Source: Verrucomicrobiales bacterium (GTDB taxonomy: Bacteria; Verrucomicrobiota; Verrucomicrobiia; Verrucomicrobiales; DEV007). From it: a stretch of DNA of 64,000 nt. Positions 8,993 to 18,500 of this stretch are shown here, in pieces. Under the pieces are notes generated by a model. The model was not told where the DNA came from. It was given only the letters and a program-made list of their open reading frames with translations, and made no database searches. Position 1 is the stretch's first letter. Each line of letters opens with the position of its first letter. The translations under genes were made by a program, and so were the position numbers. The stretch is taken from assembly GCA_029213195.1 (NCBI GenBank), contig JARGNI010000030.1:1-64000 (forward strand). The letters are read 5' to 3'.

Positions 8993-9753
8993 TTCAGAAA
9001 ATCACTTTGATCTACTTCCTGACCCGTCTGCTCGATCGCTTTGACCAGCGCAGGGTCCGGTTCATTTGCGGCCAGTGGGGTCGCCATTTCGGCAGGATAG
9101 AGACTCGGCCCGCCATTCCGATAAAACTCATGGAGGAGATGCCCCGCGATCACTTCCAGTCGCGCCGCGACCCGTTCCAAACGGCGGTTGAAATAGGAGT
9201 GCAGGATCACCGTGATGACGGCAACGACGAGCCCTGCGATGGTCGTGTTCAACGCGACCGCGATGCCTGCGGCGATCAAGGACGGATCGGGACTCTCTGC
9301 CTGCACTCCGAGGGTGGCAAAAACACTGACGAGTCCGCTGACCGTTCCCAGCAAACCGAGTAGAGGAGCGATCGTGATCACCACCTCAAGCACTCCCATT
9401 CCGTTCTCCAATTTCACCATCTGCTCTTTGGCCGTCGCTTCCACCGCCTCCGTTGCTGTCTCTCGAGACTGGAACTCGGGGGAAAGAGCGACCCGTCCGA
9501 TTCGCCCCACTGGGCTGTCGCTGTTTTTCAGGGCACTGAGAACTCGTGCCCCCTGCCCCTCGAGGAAAAGATCCCCACAGCGATGCAGATCCCCCCGCAA
9601 CGAGACCGGGATCACCGCCGTCCATTTCAAGGTCAGCGCGCGGTGAATCGCAACGGCGATCGCCACGAAAGAACAAATGGCAATGCAGGCCATGAAGACT
9701 CCCCCAGAGAGAAGGAATTCCCAGACTTTTTCGCTCATGGAGATCTCCGGCAT
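8989..9753 (-). CDS. exbB: MotA/TolQ/ExbB-family proton channel protein
   Basis: Membrane protein of 254 residues with three hydrophobic segments: one near the N-terminus (GGVFMACIAICSFVAIAVAI) and two in the core (VITIAPLLGLLGTVSGLVSV and AVALNTTIAGLVVAVITVIL). The core matches the MotA/TolQ/ExbB signature, including the TIAPLLGLLGTV and ALNTTIAGL phrases. It would be the stator partner of the ExbD protein, with which it overlaps by four bases. The TonB-like gene lies 8 bases upstream. A charged and variable C-terminal tail of about 50 residues follows the last helix. Confidence 0.93.
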   Translation of the reverse strand: MPEISMSEKVWEFLLSGGVFMACIAICSFVAIAVAIHRALTLKWTAVIPVSLRGDLHRCGDLFLEGQGARVLSALKNSDSPVGRIGRVALSPEFQSRETATEAVEATAKEQMVKLENGMGVLEVVITIAPLLGLLGTVSGLVSVFATLGVQAESPDPSLIAAGIAVALNTTIAGLVVAVITVILHSYFNRRLERVAARLEVIAGHLLHEFYRNGGPSLYPAEMATPLAANEPDPALVKAIEQTGQEVDQSDFLK

Positions 9754-9761
9754 AGGTCAGG

Positions 9762-11162
9762 TCAGTAGATGATGATGTCGTAGTTCAGCTGCAGTCCTCG
9801 CTCGCCCAACTCCTCCGCCACTTCCTTGGGCATGGGAGGAAGCTTGGCATCGAGGATGGCACGCAGGGAGAAATCGGCCAGCATCGTGTTGGCCTTGTGC
9901 TCGACGATTCGCAAATCATGAACCTTGCCTCGACTGTCGACCCGGCACTTCAGCTTGAGGATGCCCCAGCTCACGGCGGCGGCATTCTCGACTCGATACT
10001 GGTGCCATTTCTTGGCGATGATCTGACGAACCTGGCTCTTGTATTTTCCGACCGCCGTTCCCTCGGCATCGACTGCATTCTGCCCGAGGTTGGTCAGTGT
10101 CCCATTGGTCGTGCTCTGCATCTCCTCTGGCGAAAACCCATCCGCAAAGAGTCCCTGGTCGGCAGGTCGCATTCCCGGTTTCTCCGCCGGTTCGGCGGCC
10201 TCGGGGAGACTCTCCTCGACCTGTTCGGTTTTTTCCTCACGGTCGGCTTCCGGATCATCGCCTTCGCCTCCCCGTGCTGCCATGGCCTCCTTTTCGAGAT
10301 CCGTCTTTTCGCCCAAGGGATCCTCGCTCTTGGGCTCGTTCGCGGCAAAGGTGTCTTCCGTGTTTTCCTCCACCGGGAGGGCCATGGACGGATCCCCCCC
10401 AGGGAGGGCAAAACTCTTCTCGGCCGCCGTTTTCTCTGCGTCGCCCTCCGTCGTCGCCTCCTCGGGCCGGGTCCGTTCCGCCCCAATCTCGAATTCGGGA
10501 TCGACTTCCGCCCCCTCTTTCATTTCCTTTTCCTCTCCTTCGTCGCTCTCGCTCTCAGGCTTGGGGGGAAGCGAGGTCTCTTCCTGAACCAAGGCCGGAT
10601 CGGTCGGGAATCCGCCCCCGGGTGGCTCTTCGGCCATCGACACCTCCCCCTCCGCTGCCGGATCGACTCCCGGCGGTGCCGCAGGTCGATCGAGTTCTCC
10701 ATCGACATATTCCCGCTTCTGCAGGGTCAGCCTCTCGATTGGAAGCACTCCTTCCGTGGTCGGCCCTTCCCGCTGGGGAAGATTGGGATTCGGCATCATT
10801 TCTGAAGCTGCCGTGGTATTGCGATCTGATTCGAACTTCGGGTCGTCGGGAGCTTCGGCTTCGGGAGTGTTGAGATCCGTGGCGATGAATGGGCGGGGCT
10901 CGTCAATTTCGGGTTCGGGAATCTCTTCCGCTTTTTCCTCTGCTCCGACCTTTTCTTCTTCTTCCGGCTCTTCGGTCTTCACCTGGTCCAGCAAATCACT
11001 GAGCATGACCGTGACCTCCTGGGGGCCGGACTTGTTCGGTGGTTCGCGGAGGGCCGAATCCACCTTGCTCGTGCTGAGGAGAACCGCCAGCAACAGGAAG
11101 AGAAGCAGGTGAGCCGCGACGGCACCTGAGAGACTCGCAAAGATTTTCTGCTGATCCGACAT
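9762..11162 (-). CDS. TonB-like energy transducer with long acidic linker
   Basis: Protein of 466 residues with an N-terminal membrane anchor (AVAAHLLLFLLLAVLLSTSK, residues about 14-33) and a C-terminal TonB/TolA-type domain of about 95 residues (from YKSQVRQIIAKKWHQYR to the end), which includes VDSRGKVHDLRIVEH. Between them is a linker of roughly 330 residues rich in Glu, Pro and Ala, suited to spanning the periplasm. With the adjacent ExbB and ExbD it would carry proton-motive energy to the outer membrane. It could belong to either a TonB or a Tol-like system; no receptor gene or tolB/pal is nearby. It is the first gene of the three-gene operon. Confidence 0.85.
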   Translation of the reverse strand: MSDQQKIFASLSGAVAAHLLLFLLLAVLLSTSKVDSALREPPNKSGPQEVTVMLSDLLDQVKTEEPEEEEKVGAEEKAEEIPEPEIDEPRPFIATDLNTPEAEAPDDPKFESDRNTTAASEMMPNPNLPQREGPTTEGVLPIERLTLQKREYVDGELDRPAAPPGVDPAAEGEVSMAEEPPGGGFPTDPALVQEETSLPPKPESESDEGEEKEMKEGAEVDPEFEIGAERTRPEEATTEGDAEKTAAEKSFALPGGDPSMALPVEENTEDTFAANEPKSEDPLGEKTDLEKEAMAARGGEGDDPEADREEKTEQVEESLPEAAEPAEKPGMRPADQGLFADGFSPEEMQSTTNGTLTNLGQNAVDAEGTAVGKYKSQVRQIIAKKWHQYRVENAAAVSWGILKLKCRVDSRGKVHDLRIVEHKANTMLADFSLRAILDAKLPPMPKEVAEELGERGLQLNYDIIIY

Positions 11163-11255
11163 ACTCCTGCTCTTCCAGTCTACACCACGATGAACAAATT
11201 TCCGAAGAACCTGTTCATCGAGTTCCGACCGCGATTCGAATCGGTCATCCCATCT

Positions 11256-12116
11256 CTACATGGTTTTCCGAGCATAGTGAAAAAGATACTGTTGGGCATA
11301 CCCGGCATTCTCTCCGAAATACGTCTCGGCCCACTTCTGGAGCTTGGCTCCTTTGACGCGTTTCCGATAGTGTTCACGGAGGATCCTCTCGATCCAGACG
11401 TCGATCGGGAAAGCGGCCCATTTTCCGCAGGAAAAGAGCAGCGTACAATTTGCGATCTTCTCCCCAACCCCGTGCAATCGCATCAGCTCCGATCTCGAAA
11501 AATCAAGATCCTGGGAGTTCTCCAGAGCCTCTAAATCGATTTCACCCTTCTCCAGAGCCTCTCCTGCGAGAGCCAGCGACTTGGCTCGATATCCGAGAGC
11601 GCAAGTTCGCAATTCCGTTTCGCCCACCTCAGCCAGCTTACCCGGGGAAGGATAACCATGAAAAGTCTTCCCATGGAGCCGATGCGCTTCTCCGTATTTC
11701 TGCCGCAAGGCCATCGAAATGGATCGAATATGCGTCACCTGTTTCAGCGAAGAGGTGATGAAGGTGGCGAGGCATTCCCAGACAGGCTGACGCGCAACGC
11801 GAATCCCCGGGCAATATTGGATCGCCGCATCGAGCACCAGGTCCTCTCTTGGAAACGTTCCGTGGATCTCCCCGAGAGACTGATCCAACCCGAAATAGCG
11901 AGAAATGGGAGCCTCGTCTCCGCTCAGAGTCAGGACCGTTTCCGAGTCCGGTTGCGCGATCCAGTAGGCTTTCTCGTTCCCAATGCATCCGGCAACCCCC
12001 TCGATCCCTTCGATGACGAGAGGTTCCCAATGAAAAAGCTGACCCGACTTCAAGGTGTCGGCGAGCGAGAAGGGTCGCTCGAAAGGCACGGATACGAGCG
12101 AAGAAGGAAAGCTCAT
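11256..12116 (-). CDS. OGG1-type 8-oxoguanine DNA glycosylase
   Basis: Base-excision repair enzyme of 286 residues. The N-terminal segment FSLADTLKSGQLFHW matches the OGG_N domain start of eukaryote-like OGG1. The helix-hairpin-helix LMRLHGVGEKIANCTLLFSC contains K220, matching the Schiff-base lysine, and FPIDVW contains D239, matching the catalytic aspartate. It is therefore predicted to be a bifunctional glycosylase/AP lyase acting on 8-oxoguanine. The frame is open upstream to 12338, but that part lies over the rex gene; the start at 12116 has AAGGGA a few bases upstream and gives the expected N-terminus. It follows rex by 31 bases on the same strand, so redox-linked co-expression is possible. 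Confidence 0.9.
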   Translation of the reverse strand: MSFPSSLVSVPFERPFSLADTLKSGQLFHWEPLVIEGIEGVAGCIGNEKAYWIAQPDSETVLTLSGDEAPISRYFGLDQSLGEIHGTFPREDLVLDAAIQYCPGIRVARQPVWECLATFITSSLKQVTHIRSISMALRQKYGEAHRLHGKTFHGYPSPGKLAEVGETELRTCALGYRAKSLALAGEALEKGEIDLEALENSQDLDFSRSELMRLHGVGEKIANCTLLFSCGKWAAFPIDVWIERILREHYRKRVKGAKLQKWAETYFGENAGYAQQYLFHYARKTM

Positions 12117-12147
12117 GAGCAGTCCCTTGGGACCCGGGCGCGGTTCG

Positions 12148-12774
12148 CTAATTGGCAAAGAATCCCAGGCTCCCCAACTCCGCGGCGAGGTCGACATGAT
12201 TGATCTCGACCGAATCCGGGACATTGAGCACCGCAGGAGAAAAATTGAGAATCGCACCGACACCGGCATCCACCAGGGTATCCGCGACCAACTGACCCGC
12301 CGACTCCGGCACCGCGATGATGGCCATACGGACCCCATGCTGTTTCACGTAGTCGCCAAGTGCATCGACATGCAATACCGGCACGCCCATCTCCTCGGTC
12401 GTCGATTTGACATGAAGCGGATCGGCATCGAAGGCGGAAATGATCTCGTAGCCTTCCCGGCGGAATCCGCCATAACGCAACAGGGCCGCACCGAGGTTTC
12501 CGACGCCCACGAGGACGACGGGCTGGAGAACGGAAAGACCGAGGATGCCGGAAATCGCGTCTGCCAGAGTCCGCACACTGTAGCCGAGACCTCGCGTCCC
12601 GAATTGCCCCACGTGCGCAAGGTCCTTCCGAAGCTGCGGCGGCTTGACTCCGGCCGAGGAGGCAAGTTCCTCGGACGAAACGGTATCGACTTCCTGCTCG
12701 AAGAAACGCTGAAGGCAGCGTTGATAGAGAGAAAGTCGGTAGACGGTCTTGCGGGGGATATCAATTTTTTCCAA
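12148..12774 (-). CDS. rex: Redox-sensing transcriptional repressor Rex
   Basis: Protein of 208 residues with a winged-helix DNA-binding N-terminus (RKTVYRLSLYQRCLQRF, then SSEELASSAGVKPPQLRKDL and HVGQFGTRGLGY) and a Rossmann domain with VVLVGVGNLGAALLRY, the NAD(H)-binding glycine motif. Rex represses respiratory and fermentative genes and is released when NADH/NAD+ rises. The phrase GQFGTRGLGY is strongly diagnostic of the family. It is followed by the OGG1-type gene on the same strand. I did not find a convincing Rex operator in the 128-base spacer upstream. Confidence 0.95.
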   Translation of the reverse strand: MEKIDIPRKTVYRLSLYQRCLQRFFEQEVDTVSSEELASSAGVKPPQLRKDLAHVGQFGTRGLGYSVRTLADAISGILGLSVLQPVVLVGVGNLGAALLRYGGFRREGYEIISAFDADPLHVKSTTEEMGVPVLHVDALGDYVKQHGVRMAIIAVPESAGQLVADTLVDAGVGAILNFSPAVLNVPDSVEINHVDLAAELGSLGFFAN

Positions 12775-12902
12775 AACGGGGGGGGAGTGTTGGATTTCTA
12801 TGATGGAACGGACATCTTACCACGATTCATAGACCTTTGTGTCGAACTTTTGTTTCCTGGAGAAGTCCCCTCATTGCGCCGGCAATCCGATCGCGGGAAC
12901 GA

Positions 12903-13850
12903 CTACAAGTCCGTGTCTGAGAGAGACCGAGAGGCCACCTGACCGCTTCGCACCACGACCCTCTCGAGGTGGACTCCGTCTTTCACCACGCCGCCCGGCC
13001 AGATCACGCATTCCTGCAAACGGCAATCCGCTCCAATCACCGCCTCGGCTCCGATACTCGACACCTCATCGACTTCGGCGGAGGGGGCGATCCGAGCGCT
13101 TTCATCGATTCTTTTCCCCCCACCCTGTCGGACTCCGGATCGCAAGGAGGAAAGCGCATCGAGGTAGGAATCGCGTTCTCCGAGATCGGACCAGATCCCT
13201 TCGTCGACAACGATGCCTCCCACTGCCGCGCCTGCCTCGATCGCTCGCAGGAGCGGGAAGACGATCGACTCGATTTCCCCCACCTTGAGGAAAGGAAGAA
13301 ACTCAGGAGACACAAAGTAGATCCCGGTGAACTGATAGCGTTCTTCCCACTCGGGACGGAGGGCCCCCCGTAAATCGACGATTCTTCCCGTCCCAGCATC
13401 GTAGCCGACTCGCAATTCGTCCCCGGAGCTTCTCAGGATCAGGGTGGCGAGATTCCCCGAGTCGAGGTGCGCTCGCCAGGCTTGCTCGAGGGGGAGATCG
13501 GTCAGAATGTCGCCATTGTAGATGGCGAAAGACTGATCGGCAGGAATCCAGTCCCGGATATTGTCCAAACCACCGGCCGTATCCAGGAGCACCGGCTCGT
13601 GCCGGAAGGAAACCTTCGTCTCCCGATATTTTCCTTCCGGAAACCATTCCCCATAGCGATCCGAGCAGTGATGCGTGTTGACGAGAAATCGCGTCACGCC
13701 CAGATCCGCAATGAGATGATCCATCGCATGGTGGATGAGTGGACGATTCCATACCGGCACGAGGGGTTTGGGCAAATCATCGGTCAGCGGGCGCAACCGT
13801 GTGCCCAACCCTGCCCCGAGGATAAAAGCGGAGATTTCATCACTCATCAT
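12903..13850 (-). CDS. Sugar-phosphate nucleotidyltransferase
   Basis: Nucleotidyltransferase of about 315 residues. The pyrophosphorylase signature is near the N-terminus: ILGAGLGTRLRPLTDDLPKP, with DTAGGLDNIRDW and AIYNGDILTD following as expected. The C-terminal 70 residues show hexapeptide-like spacing (ARIAPSAEVDEVSSIGAEAV), so it resembles mannose-1-phosphate guanylyltransferase or MurNAc/GlcNAc-1-phosphate uridylyltransferase types; the exact sugar cannot be fixed. Two ATG codons in tandem (13850 and 13847) are possible starts; the open frame reaches back to 13925. It is divergent from the parvulin gene. Confidence 0.85.
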   Translation of the reverse strand: MMSDEISAFILGAGLGTRLRPLTDDLPKPLVPVWNRPLIHHAMDHLIADLGVTRFLVNTHHCSDRYGEWFPEGKYRETKVSFRHEPVLLDTAGGLDNIRDWIPADQSFAIYNGDILTDLPLEQAWRAHLDSGNLATLILRSSGDELRVGYDAGTGRIVDLRGALRPEWEERYQFTGIYFVSPEFLPFLKVGEIESIVFPLLRAIEAGAAVGGIVVDEGIWSDLGERDSYLDALSSLRSGVRQGGGKRIDESARIAPSAEVDEVSSIGAEAVIGADCRLQECVIWPGGVVKDGVHLERVVVRSGQVASRSLSDTDL

Positions 13851-13999
13851 CGGCGCCAAGGTGCTTCCATATGACTCCCTTTCAACTCCAATTCCCCCGA
13901 CAGGAAAGAATCGAAACCTACTCATCCAGAAGCCCCCGGAACGCCTTTGCGCATCGTTTCCTCCATTGCAGGAGTTGGGATTCTACGCCAACGTGGGGG

Positions 14000-14881
14000 A
14001 TGGGATATGTCATCAACGGTCAAAAGATCGAAGACTCGGTTCTCGAAGACGAGTTTGAATCGATCAAGGAGCACTACCAGAGCATGGGTGAGGTCGTCTG
14101 CTGCGATCGCGACGAGGAGTTCTGGAAGTATGCCCGAGAGAATGTGATCAACCGGACATTGCTGGAGCAGGAATCCAACAAGCGCTTTGGCGAAGTGGCC
14201 GACGCGGATGTCGATGCTCGCTTCGAGGAACTGAAGACAGAGCATGGAGGGGAGCAGGAGTTCTACGACAACACGGGCTTCAACCTCGGCGACAAGAAGG
14301 TCATTTGGCAAAAGCTCAAGAGCAGCCTCACCGTCGATCGACTGCTATCGGAAGAGCTTGAGGATGAGCGTGAACCTACGGAAGAGGACCTCACGAAGTA
14401 TTACGAAGATCACATCGACGAATACATGTGTCCCGAGGAAGTCCGGGTCAGCCAGATCTTTATTGAGCCTTCCAGCCATGATGCGGCTCGAGAGGCCTAT
14501 GTCGCGCTTCGTTCGCTCCGGGACGAACTGCTCGATGGAAAGGATTTCGACGAAGCGGCCCGAGAGCACGGTTCCGATGAGGATCGGGAGATCGACCTTG
14601 GTTTCATGAAGGAGGGGCAAACGATGCCAGAAGTGGAGGCAATCACCTTTTCCATGCGAGTTGGCGAAATCAGCCCGGTCATCGCCACCCATTACGGGTT
14701 TCACATTTTCAAGGTGACCGACCGGAAAGAGCCGACTCCTGTTCCACAATCCGAAATCGAAGGCCTCGCGGAGCAGTGGAAAGTCGAGGCGCGCAACCTG
14801 GCCATCGAAAAAGTGATCGATCGGTTGAAGGAATCGGGCTCGATCGAAGAATTCTCGGAAGAGTCCGACGAATCAGCCTAG
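14000..14881 (+). CDS. Parvulin-type peptidyl-prolyl isomerase (PpiC/SurA-like)
   Basis: Protein of 293 residues from the chosen ATG (MGYVINGQKIEDSVL). Residues about 20-130 resemble the SurA-type N-terminal helical chaperone region; the parvulin domain runs from about residue 140 (EEVRVSQIFI) to 245, ending with ATHYGFHIFKVTDR, the usual parvulin C-terminal strand. No signal peptide is visible, unlike SurA or PrsA, so it may act in the cytoplasm or be a trigger-factor-like helper. The frame is open upstream to 13871, but those residues look non-coding. The ribosome site is unclear: a GGGGG run lies directly before the ATG. Confidence 0.85.
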   Translation: MGYVINGQKIEDSVLEDEFESIKEHYQSMGEVVCCDRDEEFWKYARENVINRTLLEQESNKRFGEVADADVDARFEELKTEHGGEQEFYDNTGFNLGDKKVIWQKLKSSLTVDRLLSEELEDEREPTEEDLTKYYEDHIDEYMCPEEVRVSQIFIEPSSHDAAREAYVALRSLRDELLDGKDFDEAAREHGSDEDREIDLGFMKEGQTMPEVEAITFSMRVGEISPVIATHYGFHIFKVTDRKEPTPVPQSEIEGLAEQWKVEARNLAIEKVIDRLKESGSIEEFSEESDESA

Positions 14882-14919
14882 CCCCCTGGGCTCGTCAACG
14901 GGAGGCGTTCCCGGCAGAG

Positions 14920-15405
14920 CTACCTCGGAAAGAAGAACGAGAAAAGGCTTGCGACGAGGAAGCGAGGAATTTCCTGCTCACCCAGGAAGGTCTGATCGGC
15001 AGGTTGGGTGAAGACGAGACGCAACTGTGTTTCGTCGTACTGGATCGAGAGATATACTGAGATCTCTTCGATCTCGTCGTCTCTCATTCCCGAGAGAATG
15101 AATCGCTCGCCGGCAAACGGTCCTTCGGGGACGATCACCCCTTCCCGCAAGAGGCGAGCCGTGGCTTCTGCCCCACCCATTGAATCCGGGATCACATGAG
15201 CGACCCCAAGAGCGGCCAGCGCCTCGGACATGGATGCAACCATTTTCGCATTCTGAGTCGCAGCGGCTTTTTTCGCCGACTCCCGGATGTTCCCGATGAT
15301 GGGAAGACTGATAGCGAGAATGATTCCAATGGTCACGATGACCAGCAAACCTTCAACGAGGGATAAACCTCGATTGCTAGAGAGCGGAGCTTGCGGGTTG
15401 TTAAT
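14920..15405 (-). CDS. Type IV pilin-like protein, start codon unclear
   Basis: The reading frame encodes a prepilin-type N-terminus: NRGLSLVEGLLVIVTIGIIL, with a Gly just before the predicted cut site and Glu at mature position 5, then a long hydrophobic helix and a charged region (IRESAKKAAATQNAKMV). It is thus a pseudopilin or type IV pilin of about 140 mature residues, cleaved by a PilD-type peptidase. No ATG or GTG exists in frame upstream of the cut site: a TTG at 15348 would lose the leader. The best leader would start at ATT (15405), or at an ATG (15427) lying one base out of frame. Either a rare start, an indel, or a decayed gene. Its 3' end faces the parvulin gene. Confidence 0.6.
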   Translation of the reverse strand: MNNPQAPLSSNRGLSLVEGLLVIVTIGIILAISLPIIGNIRESAKKAAATQNAKMVASMSEALAALGVAHVIPDSMGGAEATARLLREGVIVPEGPFAGERFILSGMRDDEIEEISVYLSIQYDETQLRLVFTQPADQTFLGEQEIPRFLVASLFSFFFPR

Positions 15406-15412
15406 TGGGGAA

Positions 15413-15440
15413 AATTCTAATTTTCATAAAAATTAGAATT
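15413..15440. promoter_or_regulatory. Perfect 12-bp inverted repeat in AT-rich divergent spacer
   Basis: AATTCTAATTTT (15413-15424), a four-base loop CATA, then AAAATTAGAATT (15429-15440), a perfect dyad. It lies between the divergent pilin-like and hybrid sensor genes, in a spacer (about 15400-15547) that is far richer in A+T than the rest of the window. It could be an operator, a promoter-region dyad or an RNA hairpin. On the minus strand the loop holds the ATG that would begin a pilin leader. Confidence 0.55.
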
Positions 15441-15547
15441 AAATTGATTTTATTATAAAAATATTTAACTTTCAGTAAGCTAACAACAGAGATTTGTATC
15501 TTTCACAATATTTCTAAAAATCAATTTTTCAAGAATTTTACTGACAT

Positions 15548-18500
15548 TTGATCTTGAAACACTTGCGTCAAATTCTTGCTGTCTCTGGATTCGCTCTCTC
15601 TGCCGCCCTGCTGAGCTTTCCCGACAGTCTGCTTGCCTCGGACGCATCTTCGCGAATTCGATTCACCACCTTGTCCGAAGCCACCTCGCCGGGGCTGCGA
15701 TCGGACTTCGTGAGAGATATCGTCCAGGACGTATCCGGATACGTCTGGATCGCCACCGACCAGGGACTTGATCCGCTTTGACGGCTGGGAATCCCTCCAT
15801 TTTCAAAAAAAGTCGGATTCTGGAAGAACACCCGGCGGAAACGGGCTGAGCAGCAATCACCTCACCGCGGTCTGCGCCAACCTTCGAAATTCGGGACCGG
15901 TGTGGATCGGCACGTCGGATTCCGGGCTGATGCGACTCGACCCTGCCACCGGAAACACGGAAACCGTGTCCAAGGAATCCCCCTTCGGAAAGGGCCTCCT
16001 CAGCGATCACATCGTGGACCTGGCCATTTCGGAAGAAAAATTCCTCTGGATCGCAACCGACCGAGGGCTCAATATTCTCGATCTAGCGACTGGATTCGTC
16101 ATTCCGGCCGATGGCCCCCTCGGGAAGCAGCCCATCTCGTTTGTGAGCTGTTTCCGAAATGACGAAATCTGGGTCGGAACCCAGTCCGGAGGGCTTTTCA
16201 AATGGGATGCCTCGGCATCCTCCTTCCGGAAAATCTGGCAGACCTCCGTCCCCGTGACCGCTGTCGCAAGCGACGCCGACAATCGCGTCTGGATTGGTAC
16301 GGACGGCAAAGGCCTCTTTTCTCTCCCTGCCGATGAGAATGCCGAACCCATTGCCGCAAACCTCGAGACCAAGTATGTGAATTACCTCTTTGTCGATTCC
16401 AAGTTCAACCTCTGGGTTGGGACCATGGATGGTCTCGCTCAGCACCATCGCATCGACGGGACCTTCACGTGGTTTCAGCAAAACCCGAGGCAACGGGAAA
16501 GCCTCACGGACAACCAGGTCGTGACCATCTACGAAGATCGGTCGAACGTTCTCTGGATCGAAACCGCCGGAGGAGGAACCAGCCGTTTCAGCTTGGATCG
16601 CCAATGGTTCACCCATATTCGTCAGAGCAACAACGCATCTCAAGAACTCCCCGATCGGACCATCCGTGCGGTTTCGCCAGGGAGTGAAGGCAAGCTTCAC
16701 ATCGGAACCGATCGAGGGATCGCCGTTTGGCATGCCGATCAGAAATCCTTTGGCGATGCCCCCATAATCCCTGCCGCCATCAATGAGAGTATTACCAGTA
16801 TCGTCGAAGACCGAGCTGGAAGCCTGTGGATCACGATGAGGGGCAATGGAGTCATTCAACATGATGCGCAGGGCCGCACGACACACTTCAGCCAGCACGA
16901 GGAGGGCCTCTACTCTCTCCCTCACGACAACTGCAATCTTGTTTTCGAAGACGCTGCCGGCCGTATCCTGATCGGTACCGTCGGACATGGACTGCTCGAG
17001 TATCTTCCCGATGCGGAAAAATTTCGCCAATTCACCTCGCCTCAGGACAACGCCGATGAGACCATCCTCGACATTGCCGAAGACGAACTGGGTCGCACCT
17101 GGGTTGCCACCGATACGCAACTCCAGGTCCTGCTCCCGGGAGCCTCCAGATTGGCTCAATTCCGAGATATCTTCCCAAATGCAGCTCCCCTCTCTTCTGA
17201 CCGGGTGCAGACGGTTCTGCCTGATTTGAACCAGGTTTTCTGGATCGGGCACGCCGATTCTGGTCTCGATCGCTTCAATGCAGCAACCGGCCAGGTCACG
17301 AATTTCACAGCAGAAGTGCATGGCCTGCCCGACAACACGATTCAATCCCTAGTCAAAGACAAAGACGGTTTTCTCTGGGTCGCTACGCGAAAAGGGATCG
17401 CCCGACTCAATGCACTCCAGAATGAGTTTCGCGCATTCAATGTCGAAGACGGACTCCAGGAAGACGGATTTCTGCATCGCTCCGCTGTTCGCGGGCCCGA
17501 TGGAAATCTCTACTTCGGAGGTCACAACGGATTCAACATCATCGCCCCCCGCAACCTACCCGCTCCCCAGCGCACCCCCAACCCCATCCTGACAGGGCTC
17601 GAATATTTCGGAGAAAAAGTCGTCCCATCACCCGGGGGTATCCTTGAAAAGGAAATCGCAGCAACCGATGAGATCACCTTCCCTTTCGACAAGCGACTTC
17701 GCTTTGGGCTCGGGTTTGGAAATCTCGACTACCATTCTCCGAAACGTGGTCACTTTCGCTACAAGCTGGAAGGCCACGACCTCGACTGGCAACTGGCTGA
17801 TGAATCGCGCAAGGCAATCTACTCGGGCCTGTCCTATGGAGACTATCTCTTTCTCGTCCAGAGTTCGGCTGATGGGCGGAACTGGCCCAATATCTCCGCG
17901 AAGGTGAAAATACGGATCCCTCCTCCCTGGTGGGAATCCTGGTGGTTTCGGATCCTTGCCGCATTGCTTCTCATCGGAGCGACGGTCATGATCACTCGCA
18001 TCCTGGTCCGTTCTCGGGTCACGCAGCTTCGCCGGCGTGAGCAGAAACTGACCGCTCAGCGGGATCGAGCTGAGGCCGAGCTAGCCCGTCAGTTGCAGAA
18101 CCGGATGCTAATCGAACGAACTACGACCGAACTCCACAACGAACTGCGCGAAGACCAAATTCTCAACGATCCTCTCGAAGGCATTACCAAGCAATTCGGA
18201 GCCACCCACTGCATTGTCCATCGGATCGGGACGAGCGCGGAAAGGGACCATCTCCAGCTCAAGCAAATCGGCTTTTTTGGAACAGCTCCGGGCTCCCACG
18301 GCATCGATCCTCCCAGACTGGAAATCGACCATCCTTTCATCCAGAAAATCCTCCAATCCCCCGAAGTCTTCACGACCCAGGATCTCTCGGCGGTCCCAAA
18401 ATCCCTCCAGGACTATTTTGGGAACGAAACCTCCATCTCCGTGCTTTCCTCGAAGACGACCTTTCTCGACTCGGCCAATGGGCTCGTCACCTTGATTCGA

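Noticed and set aside
11163-11255. Small gene between the TonB-like and OGG1-type genes
   Set aside because: No frame with ribosome site or recognisable product.
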